The notes below the pieces were generated by a model, which saw only the letters and a list, made by a program, of their open reading frames with translations, ran no database searches and was not told where the DNA came from. The position numbers and the translations under genes are program-made. From assembly GCA_012274445.1 (NCBI GenBank), contig JAAROD010000015.1, forward strand, positions 1,736,001 through 1,800,000: 64,000 nt of DNA, read 5' to 3'. Of the stretch, positions 21,085 through 31,286 are shown piece by piece (the stretch's first letter is position 1; every line of letters begins with the position of its first letter). The stretch is from Sclerotiophoma versabilis (Eukaryota; Ascomycota; Dothideomycetes; Pleosporales; Didymellaceae).

Positions 21085-21839
21085 TCAGGACCAGACAGAG
21101 GGAAGCAGGCATTCACACAGTCTCGAAGTACCTCCAATGACGCTCCTGCAGTGGGACAAAGCATCAGCTTGTGAAGTATATCCCACAGCTTGGCTCGAGC
21201 AGCTGTCATCAGAGCTGTCCGGCGCAGTTGTGTTGTACTCTGGGACAGATCAAACATTGATCAAGTTATACTTGCCTCTGTACGATCGGTGGAGTATTCT
21301 GTGAGGCAGATCATCGTAGTCTTTGGTGTAGAGGAAGCTGACGAGCCGGTCCATGAGGATAGGGTGAGACTTGTCCGAGAAATTGATCGAAGCAGGCAGG
21401 TTAGGCTGTGACGTCTAGCTCGAACATGAGCAATCTTATGATGATATTTCGAGATCGCGCTTGCACTTGCACCTCTCGGGAAGAGTCGCTCTTCCAAGTA
21501 TCTAGGGCCACCAGCGAGAATGCTTGGATGGATCTTGAACATAACGCCAGCTTCAGCGACAAGGGTAAGATCGCGACCGATCGGAAATGTGAGCAGATGC
21601 AGCGCATGTCTATACGAGGTATGCGAGCTAAGGGATATTACTCCGGAGAACGCCACTTACTGCGCCTGTAGGCGCTGCACCAGTTGTGTCTTGTATAGAA
21701 TTTCGTTGCCAGCCTTTAGCGACAAAGTGTGCGCAACTCTGTAGAAAACGTGTTTTGCAAGAGGCTTTGCCGGAAGATATAGAGCTATTGGTTTCGGCGG
21801 CAGCGCTGAAGCTCCTGGTGAATCTGTGTTGATGTCCAT
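21085..21839 (-). CDS. Small BTB/POZ-domain protein, needs one GC-AG intron
   Basis: Proposed exons 21839-21661, 21609-21471, 21414-21272 and 21214-21085 give 196 residues without a stop. Exon 1 starts MDINTDSPGASALPPKP. Exons 2-3 carry a fungal BTB core: GRDLTLVAEAGVMFKIHPSI, then NFSDKSHPILMDRLVSFLYT and KDYDD. Introns 1 and 3 (51 and 57 nt) are ordinary GT-AG. Intron 2 (21470-21415, 56 nt) must use a GCAAGT donor to keep frame; the nearby GTGCAA donors shift it. If that intron is not real, the locus is a pseudogene. BTB proteins of this fungal type are numerous and mostly unstudied; many are thought to be Cullin-3 adaptors or remnants. The C-terminal 40 residues (SSQAVGYTSQADALSHC) have no recognisable fold. 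An alternative is that the gene once continued into the interrupted frame downstream. Confidence 0.45.
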
Positions 21840-22075
21840 GACCGATTCGAGGCGCTGGTCAAGTCGAGGTCGCAAAGGTTGGCGGAAGAAGGGCCAAACA
21901 TCAAACTTGACGTGGGACGCAAGCTCTGGAGCCTTTGCGCAGGCAATAATGCTCCATCGTAGCTCTCATTCACTTCATCCAGGTTGTGTCGGGCGCTATG
22001 CACGCCGCTTCCAGGAGTCCGCGCCTGGAAACGACCATTTGAACATTTCTCAAACAATCATTACTTTTCTTCGGC

Positions 22076-22964
22076 CTAGAACGTAGGCCTTGTCCTATCC
22101 CCCTTCCAAAGACCCATTACCTCCCCTGTCTCACCCACCCAATCCTTGACTCCACCGAAAACCTGCTTCGCCATCCCCTTATTCGTCCCACTCCTTGCTC
22201 TCTTCCTGCCAGCACTGCCCGCCGCAGTTCCGGCCCCACTACCAAATCCACTCGGTCCTGCACCAGAAGTTATGTAGCTGCTCCCCTCGCCGGTAGCATA
22301 CTCAGAGCCCATCGAGGGAAGCACATTTTCGCCCGCGGAGAGTGAAACGAAGAGCGCGAATGGCACGAGCCACACGCACAGACCGAAGTAGGATGCAATT
22401 TCGGTGAAGGTGGGAATGTCCGGGCGATCGTAAGGGTAGTTTGAATAAGCGTTCGCGGAGGACGAGGGCGCACTGAAGTGGCGGAACCAGAGGTAGTGGT
22501 TTGCTATCACAAGACCTGTGTTGACATCAGCATGTTACTCTTATTATCTCATTGATTTGATTTGGGCGCCAGGCGTCGTTCAACGTAGATAACGTACCGC
22601 ACGATAGCAAGAACAGAGGATCGGTGAGCTTGACAATTGGGAATCGTCGCAGGTTTTGCGCGTAGATAACATGGCTGAGGATGCTGAGCGCGCTGAGGCC
22701 GATTGGGAAGTCGTCGACAAGAAGAAGGAGGATTTGGATGCCAATCACACCAAAGATGAGGCGGGTGAGCAGTTTTTTTGCGAAAACAGTGTGTTCTTCG
22801 ACAAGCTCGGAGAGATAGTAGAGTCCAGAAGCTATTAAGCTGTTAGCAAGGCTAATTGTATGGTATGGATCGTGTTGTTGGCGAGAGCAAATACCTATTG
22901 CTAACGTCAAGAAGGCAAAGCCTAGAATGACGCCAATGTAACCGAGTGCTGGTAGTATCCACAT
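22076..22964 (-). CDS. SVP26: ER-Golgi cargo adaptor SVP26 (Erv26/TEX261)
   Basis: Exons 22964-22895, 22831-22598 and 22515-22076 give 247 residues. Svp26 is a COPII-vesicle membrane protein that acts as export adaptor for type II glycosyltransferases and alkaline phosphatase. Joined sequence includes LTLAIASGLYYLSELVEEHT, LLTRLIFGVIGIQILLLLVD, LTDPLFLLSCGLVIANHYLW and FTEIASYFGLCVWLVPFALF, matching yeast Svp26 in order, with four membrane segments. The first acceptor is CTTAATAG rather than the upstream CTAACAG, since only that one gives the conserved IASGLYY. The cytosolic tail is Gly/Ser-rich and then basic. Confidence 0.95.
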
Positions 22965-23267
22965 TTTGGGCGTGAAGTATAAGATCTGGAGGTTTGACAG
23001 CTGCTAGGTACCTGGCCAGCGATGAGGTCAAAGGTGGCATTAAGCTCGCGATAAGTGGGGCAGTCGTGAGTGTGATTGGTGCGGGATCAACGTGGGGTCA
23101 AACCCTAGCCCACCACTACCTGGTAACAAAAAGTTATGTTCAAAGTTCACGATCGCGAAGTCTACCCCAAAACCACAGGACGTGCAGCACCACGCCATAC
23201 AATCTCTGCATCTCGATACTAAGCTCTTAACACGATAACCTGAGCTCCAACAAATTATACCATAACC
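22965..23267. promoter_or_regulatory. Divergent promoter SVP26 / BUD23
   Basis: 303 bp between the start codons. It carries short pyrimidine runs just before the BUD23 start, but no defined element. Confidence 0.5.
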
Positions 23268-24156
23268 ATGTCGCGCCCCGAAGATATCCTGTTCGTCCTT
23301 ACTCAGCTCTCAACGCACTCACACTAACACTTCCAGGCCGCCCGACCTACACTACAATGACACCGAATCACGCAAATACACAACTTCCTCGCGAATCCAA
23401 CGCATCCAGGCCGACATGACGCACCGCGCACTTGATCTCATCGGCCTGTCACAACCCTCCTTAATCCTCGACGTAGGCTGCGGCTCCTGCCTCTCCGGCG
23501 AAATCCTCTCACAGACAGCCGAAGAAGGCACGCCTGCAGGGCCACACGTATGGGTGGGCTTCGACATCAGCGCATCGATGCTGGGCGTTGCGCTCGAGAA
23601 GGAGGTCGAGGGAGATTTGCTGCTGGCGGACGCAGGACAAGGTGTGCCGTTTCGCCCAGGAACTTTCGATGCTGCGATTAGCATTAGTGCAATTCAGTGG
23701 CTGTGTCAGGCGGAGACAAGTGAGGAGAGTCCGGCGGGGAGGTTGAGCAGGTTCTTTAACCAGTTGTATGCGAGTTTGAAGAGAGGTGGACGGGCGTGCC
23801 TTCAGTTCTACCCAAAAAATGACGAGCAGAAGAAGATGGTGGCTCAGGCGGCGATCAAGGCTGGATTTGGCGCTGGTCTGCTCGAGGATGATCCCGGGAC
23901 AAAGAGCGCAAAAACGTATCTTGTGCTCACGGTCGGTGGAGGTAATCTGGACGGCGATATTACAGGTGTGGTGCGCGGTATGGAGGGTGTGGATGTCATG
24001 GAGACGCGAAGAAAGGCTGGAACGATGAAGAGAGGTGTAGATAAGAAGGGCAGCAAGGGCTGGATCCTGAAAAAGAAGGAGCAGCAGAAGGCGCAAGGTA
24101 AGGTTGTCAAGGCGTCGTCCAAGTACACCGGCAGGAAGAGGAGGATCCAATTCTAG
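23268..24156 (+). CDS. BUD23: 18S rRNA (guanine-N7) methyltransferase BUD23
   Basis: Exons 23268-23290 and 23337-24156 give 280 residues. Bud23 with Trm112 methylates the conserved 18S guanosine (G1575 in yeast) and helps export of pre-40S subunits. The 23-nt first exon supplies MSRPEDI and the splice restores LPPDLHYNDTESRKY, as in yeast. SAM motif I is LILDVGCGSCLSGEIL (about 50-65), then VGFDISASML, DAAISISAIQWLC and LKRGGRACLQFYP. The C-terminal tail is Lys/Arg-rich (KGWILKKKEQQKAQGK, GRKRRIQF), the nucleolar-targeting tail of the family. The intron donor is a weak GTTCGT. Confidence 0.95.
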
Positions 24157-24358
24157 AACAAGAGTCTTTACGATACCATGCATAGCGAGGCGTTTGGGTT
24201 GCGGCATATCCAGGAGGGTATAAGAATGTCAATTCAATCATGCAGCATGCTATATACCAACTAGAAGTACAGCTCTATCCACACTCCGCTGAACTAGTTG
24301 TACAAGTGTAGAGCATCCAATCATCAAGCAAAACGTGATAGACAAGTGTAACCTAGAT

Positions 24359-25700
24359 CTATGCCTTCTCCATCTGGCCAAGAATGGCGCGGGTGAACTC
24401 GTTGGTGGTGGAGTTGCCACCCATGTCGCGGGTGCGGACTTGGCTGATAATTGTTAGCATGTAATCGATCAGTGGGGACTAATCTGACATACCCATCGGC
24501 GATGACCTTGTAGACGGACTGCGAGATGCGGTTGGCGTGGTCGTCAAGACCGATGTGGCGCAGCATCATGGCAGCGGACAGGATCAGAGCAGTGGGGTTG
24601 GCCTGGTCCTTGCCCTTGATGTCGAGACCGACGTGACGGCATCCGGGCTCGAAAAGAGCAACGTTGCGACCCATGTTGCATCCAGGAACGATACCAGGGC
24701 CACCGACAAGACCAGCACCAATGTTGGAGAGGATACCTCCGTACAAGTTGGGCATGACCATAACATCAAACTGCTGGGGGCGCGAGACACACTGCATGGA
24801 GGCGTTGTCGACAATCATATCGTTGGTCTCGAGGGTAGGGTAGTCCTCACCGACCCTCTTGACAGTGTTGCGGAAGAGGCCATCGGCCAGCTTCATGATG
24901 TTGGCCTTGTGGATGCAGGTGACCTTCTTGCGGTTGTTGGCGAGCGCAAATGCGAAAGCGAACTTGGCAATACGCTCAGACTTCTCGCGGGTGATGATCT
25001 TCAGCGACTCTACGACACCGTTGACCGACTGGTGCTCGAGACCAGAGTACTCGCCCTCGGTGTTTTCACGGATGATGCAGAAGTCGATGTTCTTGTGGCG
25101 GGTCTCGTAGCCGGGGATGTTCTTAAGAAGGACGATGGAGGCGTAGATGTCGAGCTCCTGACGGAGAGCGACGTTGAAGGAGCGGTGGCCGGAGCGCTCG
25201 ACGGGTGTGTGCAGAATACCCTTGAGACCGAGCTTGTTGCGCTTCAGCGAGGCGATAGACTCGCGGAGGAGCTCCTCAGAGTGGACGTTGCCGGAGTCGA
25301 CACCAGAGACATCGACCTGCTCCCACTCAATGGGAACGTTGTCCGCCTTGAAGATCTCCTTGACCGATTCGGAGACCTCAGCACCGATACCGTCACCGGG
25401 GATCAAGGTGACGGTGTACTTGCCGCCGAACTTGGTGGGCTTGAAGATGTCCTGGCCGACGGTAGCAAAGGCTGCGTGCTGTTAGACATTGATCGAGGGT
25501 TCGAGGTGCACGTGACGGCAGTTCTGTGCTACTATGGCGGCGACGTACATCGAGCAGCCATCGAAGGGCCAGCTGCGCGCTGGGCGCCCCGCAGGAGCGT
25601 CTGCCTGTCGCGTTAGCATTGCCCTCTTTCCGTAGCCTCAATTGCGTCCATGGGCGCATGTCCGTACCTGCGCAGTTCGTTGGGTGGACCTGGACAACAT
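24359..25700 (-). CDS. IDH1: NAD-dependent isocitrate dehydrogenase, regulatory subunit IDH1, mitochondrial
   Basis: Four exons: 25700-25668, 25600-25549, 25471-24493 and 24443-24359, giving 382 residues. The enzyme oxidises isocitrate to 2-oxoglutarate in the TCA cycle as an Idh1/Idh2 octamer. Exons 1-2 (33 and 52 nt) build the presequence MLSRSTQRTAQTLLRG, continuing to MAARSFATVGQDIFKP, with a likely cleavage after AAR-S. The body reads TVTLIPGDGIGAEVSES, FCIIRENTEGEYSGLE, IHKANIMKLADGLF, IVDNASMQCVSRPQQFDVMV and LSNIGAGLVGGPGIVPG. LKGILHTPVERSGH, in place of a catalytic substrate-binding Ser/Arg set, fits the regulatory rather than the catalytic subunit. Exon 2 uses the second of two close acceptors (ACAGGCAG), the only one in frame. 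The last exon ends with TRDMGGNSTTNEF. Confidence 0.95.
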
Positions 25701-26859
25701 GTTGTGCGGCGTTCAGCGGGTGGGTGCTGGTGAGGGATATGAAGTCGTAGAGAAACAAGCTGCAGCTGCCGGCAGTCTGCGAAAAAAGGCCCGTGTCCTT
25801 GCTCGGCGCACGCAGCCTTGCCGCATCCGACCTTCCGCCGCTTAATCTAATCGATCCATCTCCGGCTCTTTCTCGTTTCCTTCACTCTTCTTCGGTTTTG
25901 ATGGATTCTGGCGTATCATGGTTCATGTTGCCAATTGCCACGTGATGCTACTGCTCGCTCCTTCTAGTTGCGGGCGCAATGCATGAATATAAAGGCTTCA
26001 ACAACAAGTTTCTGCAGGGATAACAATTAGCATGTGACAGGGTGCCTGAGCGTCTACAGCTACAACGTCATGCTCGAGCGTGCAGGAGCTGGAGACAGAG
26101 TCGTCGCGTACCAAGAACTGCACATGCTAGCTCACACATCGTAGAACAGAGCGGTAATATCGAAAGGGGTTTCAACGGAGTGCTTGAAGCAGACGGCTCC
26201 GATCCAAGGAGCTGTGTTGAATGAGACGAAGGATAGTTACGAAGCCGTCGGTCAATCTTCCGGTACATGCAAGTATGCTTGGAGATACCGTCTAGGTACT
26301 GGCGGTCCGGTAGATGATGAAGCAGGTGCGAGCAGCGTTCACCTCACCATACCACATCAATAGATAAGCGTCGAGACTCGCCAATCTTCGTCGATTCTCC
26401 TTCGATCCATGCTCACCGCATTTCCGTTTCGTATTCCTGTTTGAACACATTGATTCATATAGCAAATGTATGTTCTGTGTCAGAGAAGTTCTCCGGGCTG
26501 CCTTCCTTCCTATCACGCAGCCGTTCTCTTACCTGAGTATGCGAGCTGGGCGCTGCCCGCTACCACAGTACTCCTCTTCTGTATATCTAGCAACACCGCT
26601 TGTCTAACTCTTCTTCACCAACCCTCACGCCTCCACCTGAGGACGCTGGACCGCGCCACCTACCGCGCACCCATATAACACCCGTGCTTCAGCGCCACTC
26701 GATACATCCTGATAGCTTTTCCACCTTTCTACTGTATGCCGCTCGACATCTGTCACACAATCACCCTGGAACAAGGCTTGAATCACGACTACGCGTTCGT
26801 GAAGCATTTCGAAAACACACCTACGCTTGCTTAACCACAGCACACTCGATCTTGTCAAC
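25701..26859. other. Divergent intergenic, 1.16 kb
   Basis: Promoters of IDH1 and of the downstream DUF gene. No open frame resembles a protein. A pyrimidine-rich CTTTCTCGTTTCCTTCACTC tract lies near 25868. Nothing else seen. Confidence 0.4.
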
Positions 26860-29029
26860 ATGAAAGTCATTGAAAATGGAGCTGACCGCGCGGCCGAAGC
26901 GCACATTTACGTCAACGGCCGAGTACATGCGCTTGAAGAGTATGGACAGTACATTGATGCTCATGACAGAGCCATCTGCTGCTACGTTGCCGTTGAGGAG
27001 GGGCACAAGCTCAGAGTCGATGGGCGCTTCTCAGGCATGGTATGTAATCCATCTTGTTTGTTTATTTGGAGCTAACCAACATCACATAGACTCTGGTAGT
27101 CGCCTACGACGTTCTGGTGGATGGGGTCTGCCGAAAGGCAAATTCCTATGTCGGAAAGTTTGTGCAAGTGCAGAAAAAGAAGCTTGACTTTGAATCATTC
27201 TTGTACCAAACACCAGATGGGGTCATCGATACCGAGATATTAGTCGCTCCATACTCCGGACGGGTCGGCCTCAACAAAGAAGCCCAGGAGGCTATCGGCA
27301 CCCTTGAGCTTCGTGTATACATCACACGACAGTTTGATGTCGAGCATGAGATCGACGTTGCATGCAAGTATGACCAGGTCACGGAAGGTGCTGACACCAG
27401 CACGCGAGTTGCTACTTACAAGGATGTGCCACCTCAGTATCAGATGAAGTTCGAGAAGAACTGTTTGACACTCGATGGATCTAAGAGTAATCGCGAGAAG
27501 AAGAAAGTATACGCAAAGCGTCCAGGAAAAGAGCCCTGGGCTATCTTTCGCTTCCATTACCGCACCGAAGGTAAGACTCTACACCTCCAATATTAGGCAC
27601 AGCTAATACAGAGCAGAGTCGATCATCAACGCGAAGATGGACCTGACCTTCAACGCAATTGACAAAGCATTTGCAAAGCAGGAGGCTCATGCTCTTGAGC
27701 TTGACCCAGTCCCCGTGTTACTACAGGGCTCAAAGCCGGCAGGCAAGAACGACGGCGAGAACTCAGTGCGCACATCGTCACCCCCGCCTCCTAGTATGCC
27801 TTCGACGCCTACAAAAGGCTCGAGAAAATCTCAATCTGTTCAGGTGAGAGAGCGTCTTCCCTCCGTGTGTAAACCGTATTGGTTAGATTATGTCATATCA
27901 GCTTCCTGTTTGAAGTAAAAGACGATTGGTGCCTGCGGCTAACTCTTACATATAGCCCAAAGTCGTCGTCAGGAAGCAAAACAGCAAGTCTGTTCCTATC
28001 AATTCAAACTCAACTTCAGACACGGCACCCATTACTGACACACAAGCTGTGACCAGCATTGAGCCTTCAACTACCGTTACCAATATTATGTCAACCTCCA
28101 AGAACCTTCAACCGATGTCCACACAAGCGAAAGATAATTCTTCTACCGCCGCACCTGTCAATACGACCTTAAGCAACGGGGCTAAAGACAGTGCGGCTGC
28201 CGCCACAATGGAGCCTTGTGGAGATATGAGCGCAGCGACTCCAAAGAAATCAACTAAGAAGGTTTTCAAGAAGGCTACTGAGTCCGCCGATTCAGATGCA
28301 GATATGAAGAGCAAGGCGTCTCTCAAGAAGGCTGTTGAGAAACCTGATGACAAGAAGGATATGGAATTGTCAGACGCAGTCCCTCCAGCCCTACCTGTGG
28401 AGGTATCCGATGTACCTACAAAATTGCACCCTGTCAACATGCCCAGCGTCTTCGACTCGATTGGTGTGCCGAGTACCACTGTTACCCAGGGTCCCATCCT
28501 GCCGAGCACCAAAGACTTCATCAAGAACGGCACCAAGTCCTTTACCTCTCCACTGAAGAAGTCTGCTGCTGAGCCTGCTGCAATCGACACAACTACCTCC
28601 GCGGACCTTCAGAAGCCCATCGTCTTCACCACACCTACAGTACTCCTCAAGCGCGCTCCAGAATGCACCCCTACACCTCCTCCGGAAGCGAAGCGCTTAA
28701 AGACAGACGTTGTGACGCCCCTTAAGCCCACTCACGGTCATCACCAGTCGACTACATCCCCGAACCCGCGCCCCCTATCTGTCGAAGCACAGATTGCCGA
28801 AGAACGTAAGCGTATCGAGGCCATGCGTAAGAGACGGGCCGAGATGGCCAAGCAAAAAGCTGCTATTGACGAGAAGTTGGCACCTCACAAGCAGCGAATG
28901 GTTGAGGAGCTGGAACGACTGAGACACGAGGCAGCCAAAGAAGAGGCAATGATGGCTGACGACGACGAGGATTACAAGGCTAGTGCTGCCATGCTGGCGG
29001 AGTTCGAGGATGCCCACGGTGGTGTCTAA
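26860..29029 (+). CDS. Fungal protein of unknown function (DUF7918-like N-terminus, C-terminal coiled coil)
   Basis: Exons 26860-27039, 27090-27570, 27617-27843 and 27956-29029 give 653 residues. The N-terminal ~240 residues are a beta-rich domain (EAHIYVNGRVHALEEYG, CCYVAVEEGHKLRVDGRF, LVVAYDVLVDGVCRKA, WAIFRFHYRTE). The layout resembles the fungal DUF7918 family; this is a resemblance from memory, not a search. Residues 300-560 are low-complexity Ser/Thr/Pro/Lys. The C-terminus has a charged coiled coil (RKRIEAMRKRRAEMAKQKAA) followed by an acidic end. No signal peptide or membrane segment. The acceptor of intron 2 is a tandem GAGCAG site (27611-27616), so residue Ala may be included or omitted. 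The start is the first ATG of exon 1. Confidence 0.85.
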
Positions 29030-29557
29030 GTGGCAATGTTGAGCGTTCGAGACTATTAGGCGAGAGTATTGAACGGATGGCTGGAGTTTATGAGTCTGGT
29101 GAGAGTGAAGGCTGGAGCTACTCAGTGACTTTTCGAACCTAAGGACGGTTCGGCGATCAACAGACAGGGAAAATCTCACGGCACATTACGACAATTGCAG
29201 GGTCTCTGAACAATCTCAGCTTCGAGACTGGGCAGGATGAACTGTCTATATTCTCCAAATGATTCTGTTCGCCGTCATTGGGACAGCATTAACACGGTGA
29301 GGCATAACGGTAGCTTATCTACAATTGTGAATGTACAAGCAAATGGAGAAAAGAAAAATCATACTTCAAACGGTCTTGTCCACTCGAGGAGGTCAAGATT
29401 TCAGTGTCCACAAAGTTAAGGAAAAGTTGTGAACGGTCCGTGTATACGTAGTTGTATATTTGTAATGAAGGACACCTAGGACTCCGCGCCGATAACAATT
29501 GTAGTAAGCTGGTTAACGTTCTCGTATCTTAATCTGCATATGACTGACAAAAGCCTA
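29030..29557. other. Convergent intergenic, 528 bp
   Basis: 3' flanks of two converging genes. The region is moderately AT-rich; no coding signal. Confidence 0.4.
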
Positions 29558-30077
29558 TTAGCGGCCTGTTGTGCCATAATTGACGTCACTAGCAACCCTC
29601 ATGTTGGCCTTGATGCGCTCAAGCAGCTCGGCTGTGGTTGCAAGCGGAGATGGATGCAGGTTCCGCTGCGTGTATTGTTAGCACAGTAACCTTTAAACAG
29701 GAAGGACGGAGGATTGAGAAATGCATGTTGTCGACACTTACATGGTTGAGCCAGGCAATGCACTGGTCGCGCGTCCACGTCTCCGGATCTGGAAAAACAT
29801 TGTCAGCAGATAGACCATGCCTAAGGCTCGAGAAAGCCCGTGAGACGTAAGGTAACCAGTACATACCACCAGTAGGGTCTGCGCTAGGGAACAAGTCCTG
29901 TCCCCAGATACTCCACGCAGCAACACCTGTGATGAGCGCCGCAAAGGCAAAGAAGGGAGCCTAACACGGTCAGCACTTGGGTGTTCATCTGACCAGTATA
30001 CACACAACGTATATCAGGTTCCAGGACCAGAAGTCACCTACCCGTTGGCTCGTTGCGCGATCGAGGGGAGTCGGCAT
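29558..30077 (-). CDS. Small single-pass membrane protein, 94 residues, four exons
   Basis: Exons 30077-30042, 29960-29867, 29788-29742 and 29665-29558 with introns of 81, 78 and 76 nt. All junctions are GT-AG and in frame, giving 94 residues; no single exon is longer than 108 nt. The protein begins MPTPLDRATSQR and has one hydrophobic segment (APFFAFAALITGVAAWSIWG). It ends with DPETWTRDQCIAWLNHRNLH and TTAELLERIKANMR. The last part has the W-x6-WL-x4-L...LLERIKxNM pattern of Ish1/Msc1-type (LEM/SAP-like) helix-extension-helix repeats, which occur in stress and nuclear-envelope proteins. That link is an inference from pattern only. The gene diverges from RPL38 across 338 bp. Four exons meeting in frame across unrelated splice sites argue that it is real. 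Confidence 0.8.
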
Positions 30078-30415
30078 ATCGAGATTGATTGCTATTGGAA
30101 CTGCAAGTGTCTGCACTCTGAGAGAGCAAGCAAAGAAGAAGAGCGCAGTCGATGAGCTATAAAGGATAATTGTTCGCAAGCAACACCACTTCGCATAGTA
30201 TGTCGCGTTCCAGGCATCTGCACACGCCACAATGGTCCCCACTTCCCACCCCGCCATCCCTTTCTCATCCTAACAAAGCACCGCCTTAGCACCGCCCCAT
30301 GGCAGCCCGTGCGTCAATAAGCGAGACCACAACGATTTGGCAGTCGGCGCGGGCGACTACAGAACTTCCAGCGAACCTTGAGATTTTCACGACTCGACCA
30401 CCCACCGCCGCCAAA
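30078..30415. promoter_or_regulatory. Divergent promoter, small membrane protein / RPL38
   Basis: 338 bp between start codons. A purine/CACCC-rich stretch just upstream of RPL38 (30395-30415, including CCGCCGCC) resembles the leader of fungal ribosomal-protein genes. No named site is claimed. Confidence 0.45.
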
Positions 30416-30876
30416 ATGCCTTCCGAAGTCTCCGACATCAAGCAGTTCATCGAGATCTGCCGCCGCAAGGACGCCCAGTGTACGTCTGCCACCCGCACAT
30501 GCGCAATGCCAGGAAGAGGAGGAACAGTCGAACCCAGGGAACCGCCTAATTGGCACCATGAGGCCCGGGACGGAACTGCATTGCGCTGGAGCGTTGTTTC
30601 ATCTTGCGTAGACAAGGACTGACAAGTGACAGCCGCGCGCATCAAGAAGAACAAGAAGGTCAACAACATCAAGTTCAAGGTCCGCTGCTCGAGGAACGTC
30701 TACACCCTCGTCCTCAAGGACACCGACAAGGCCGAGAAGCTCAAGCAGTCGCTTCCCCCGGGTACGCTTCCTCTTACGCACCCACACCGCCAGATCCCGT
30801 TCTAATAATTCCAACAGGTCTTACCATCTCCGACGTCGGCAAGAAGAACCCCAAGGGTAGGCACGCGGCCGCATAA
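30416..30876 (+). CDS. RPL38: 60S ribosomal protein eL38
   Basis: Exons 30416-30479, 30633-30761 and 30818-30876 give 83 residues. The sequence MPSEVSDIKQFIEICRRKDA, SARIKKNKKVNNIKFKVRCS, RNVYTLVLKDTDKAEKLKQS and GLTISDVGKKNPKGRH follows eL38 throughout. eL38 is a small component of the large subunit, near the base of the body. Intron 1 is 153 nt, long for this window; early long introns are usual in fungal ribosomal-protein genes. The family's usual length is 70-80. Confidence 0.97.
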
Positions 30877-31286
30877 ATGCTCTCATAACATGATGAGGTG
30901 CATGGGGCTGTGTTAGAAAGAGGATGACGGCGTGATATGGCATGGCATTGGCGGAGGGCGTCTATGGGATGATTACTCTTGCAATGGCATACGAAATCGA
31001 AACAGGGACCCGCGCACAAAGGGGACCACTGGAATGATAAAACGTCAAACCACCCATTTACTATCGCGTGTGTTGTTGAAGCGTGAGGGATGAACTTGTG
31101 AGGTGCTAGCGGTGCTGGTATCATGCTCACTGATGTACAGCTGCCTGTTCGAATGAACAGTTAAGATGTGATGGCGCACACGACGAATCACTACAATGCA
31201 CAGGACGAATTGGCGAATCACGTATACATTCTCCGTTCTCGCACTCTTTGGACAATAAAGTTGGCTTTAATTCCCATTAACAAGAC
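30877..31286. other. Convergent intergenic, 410 bp
   Basis: 3' flanks of RPL38 and the MBL-fold gene. Nothing recognised. Confidence 0.4.

Noticed and set aside
24537..25616. 359-codon open frame opposite IDH1
   Set aside because: IDH1 on the other strand is unambiguous; this frame starts without ATG context and has no domain features.
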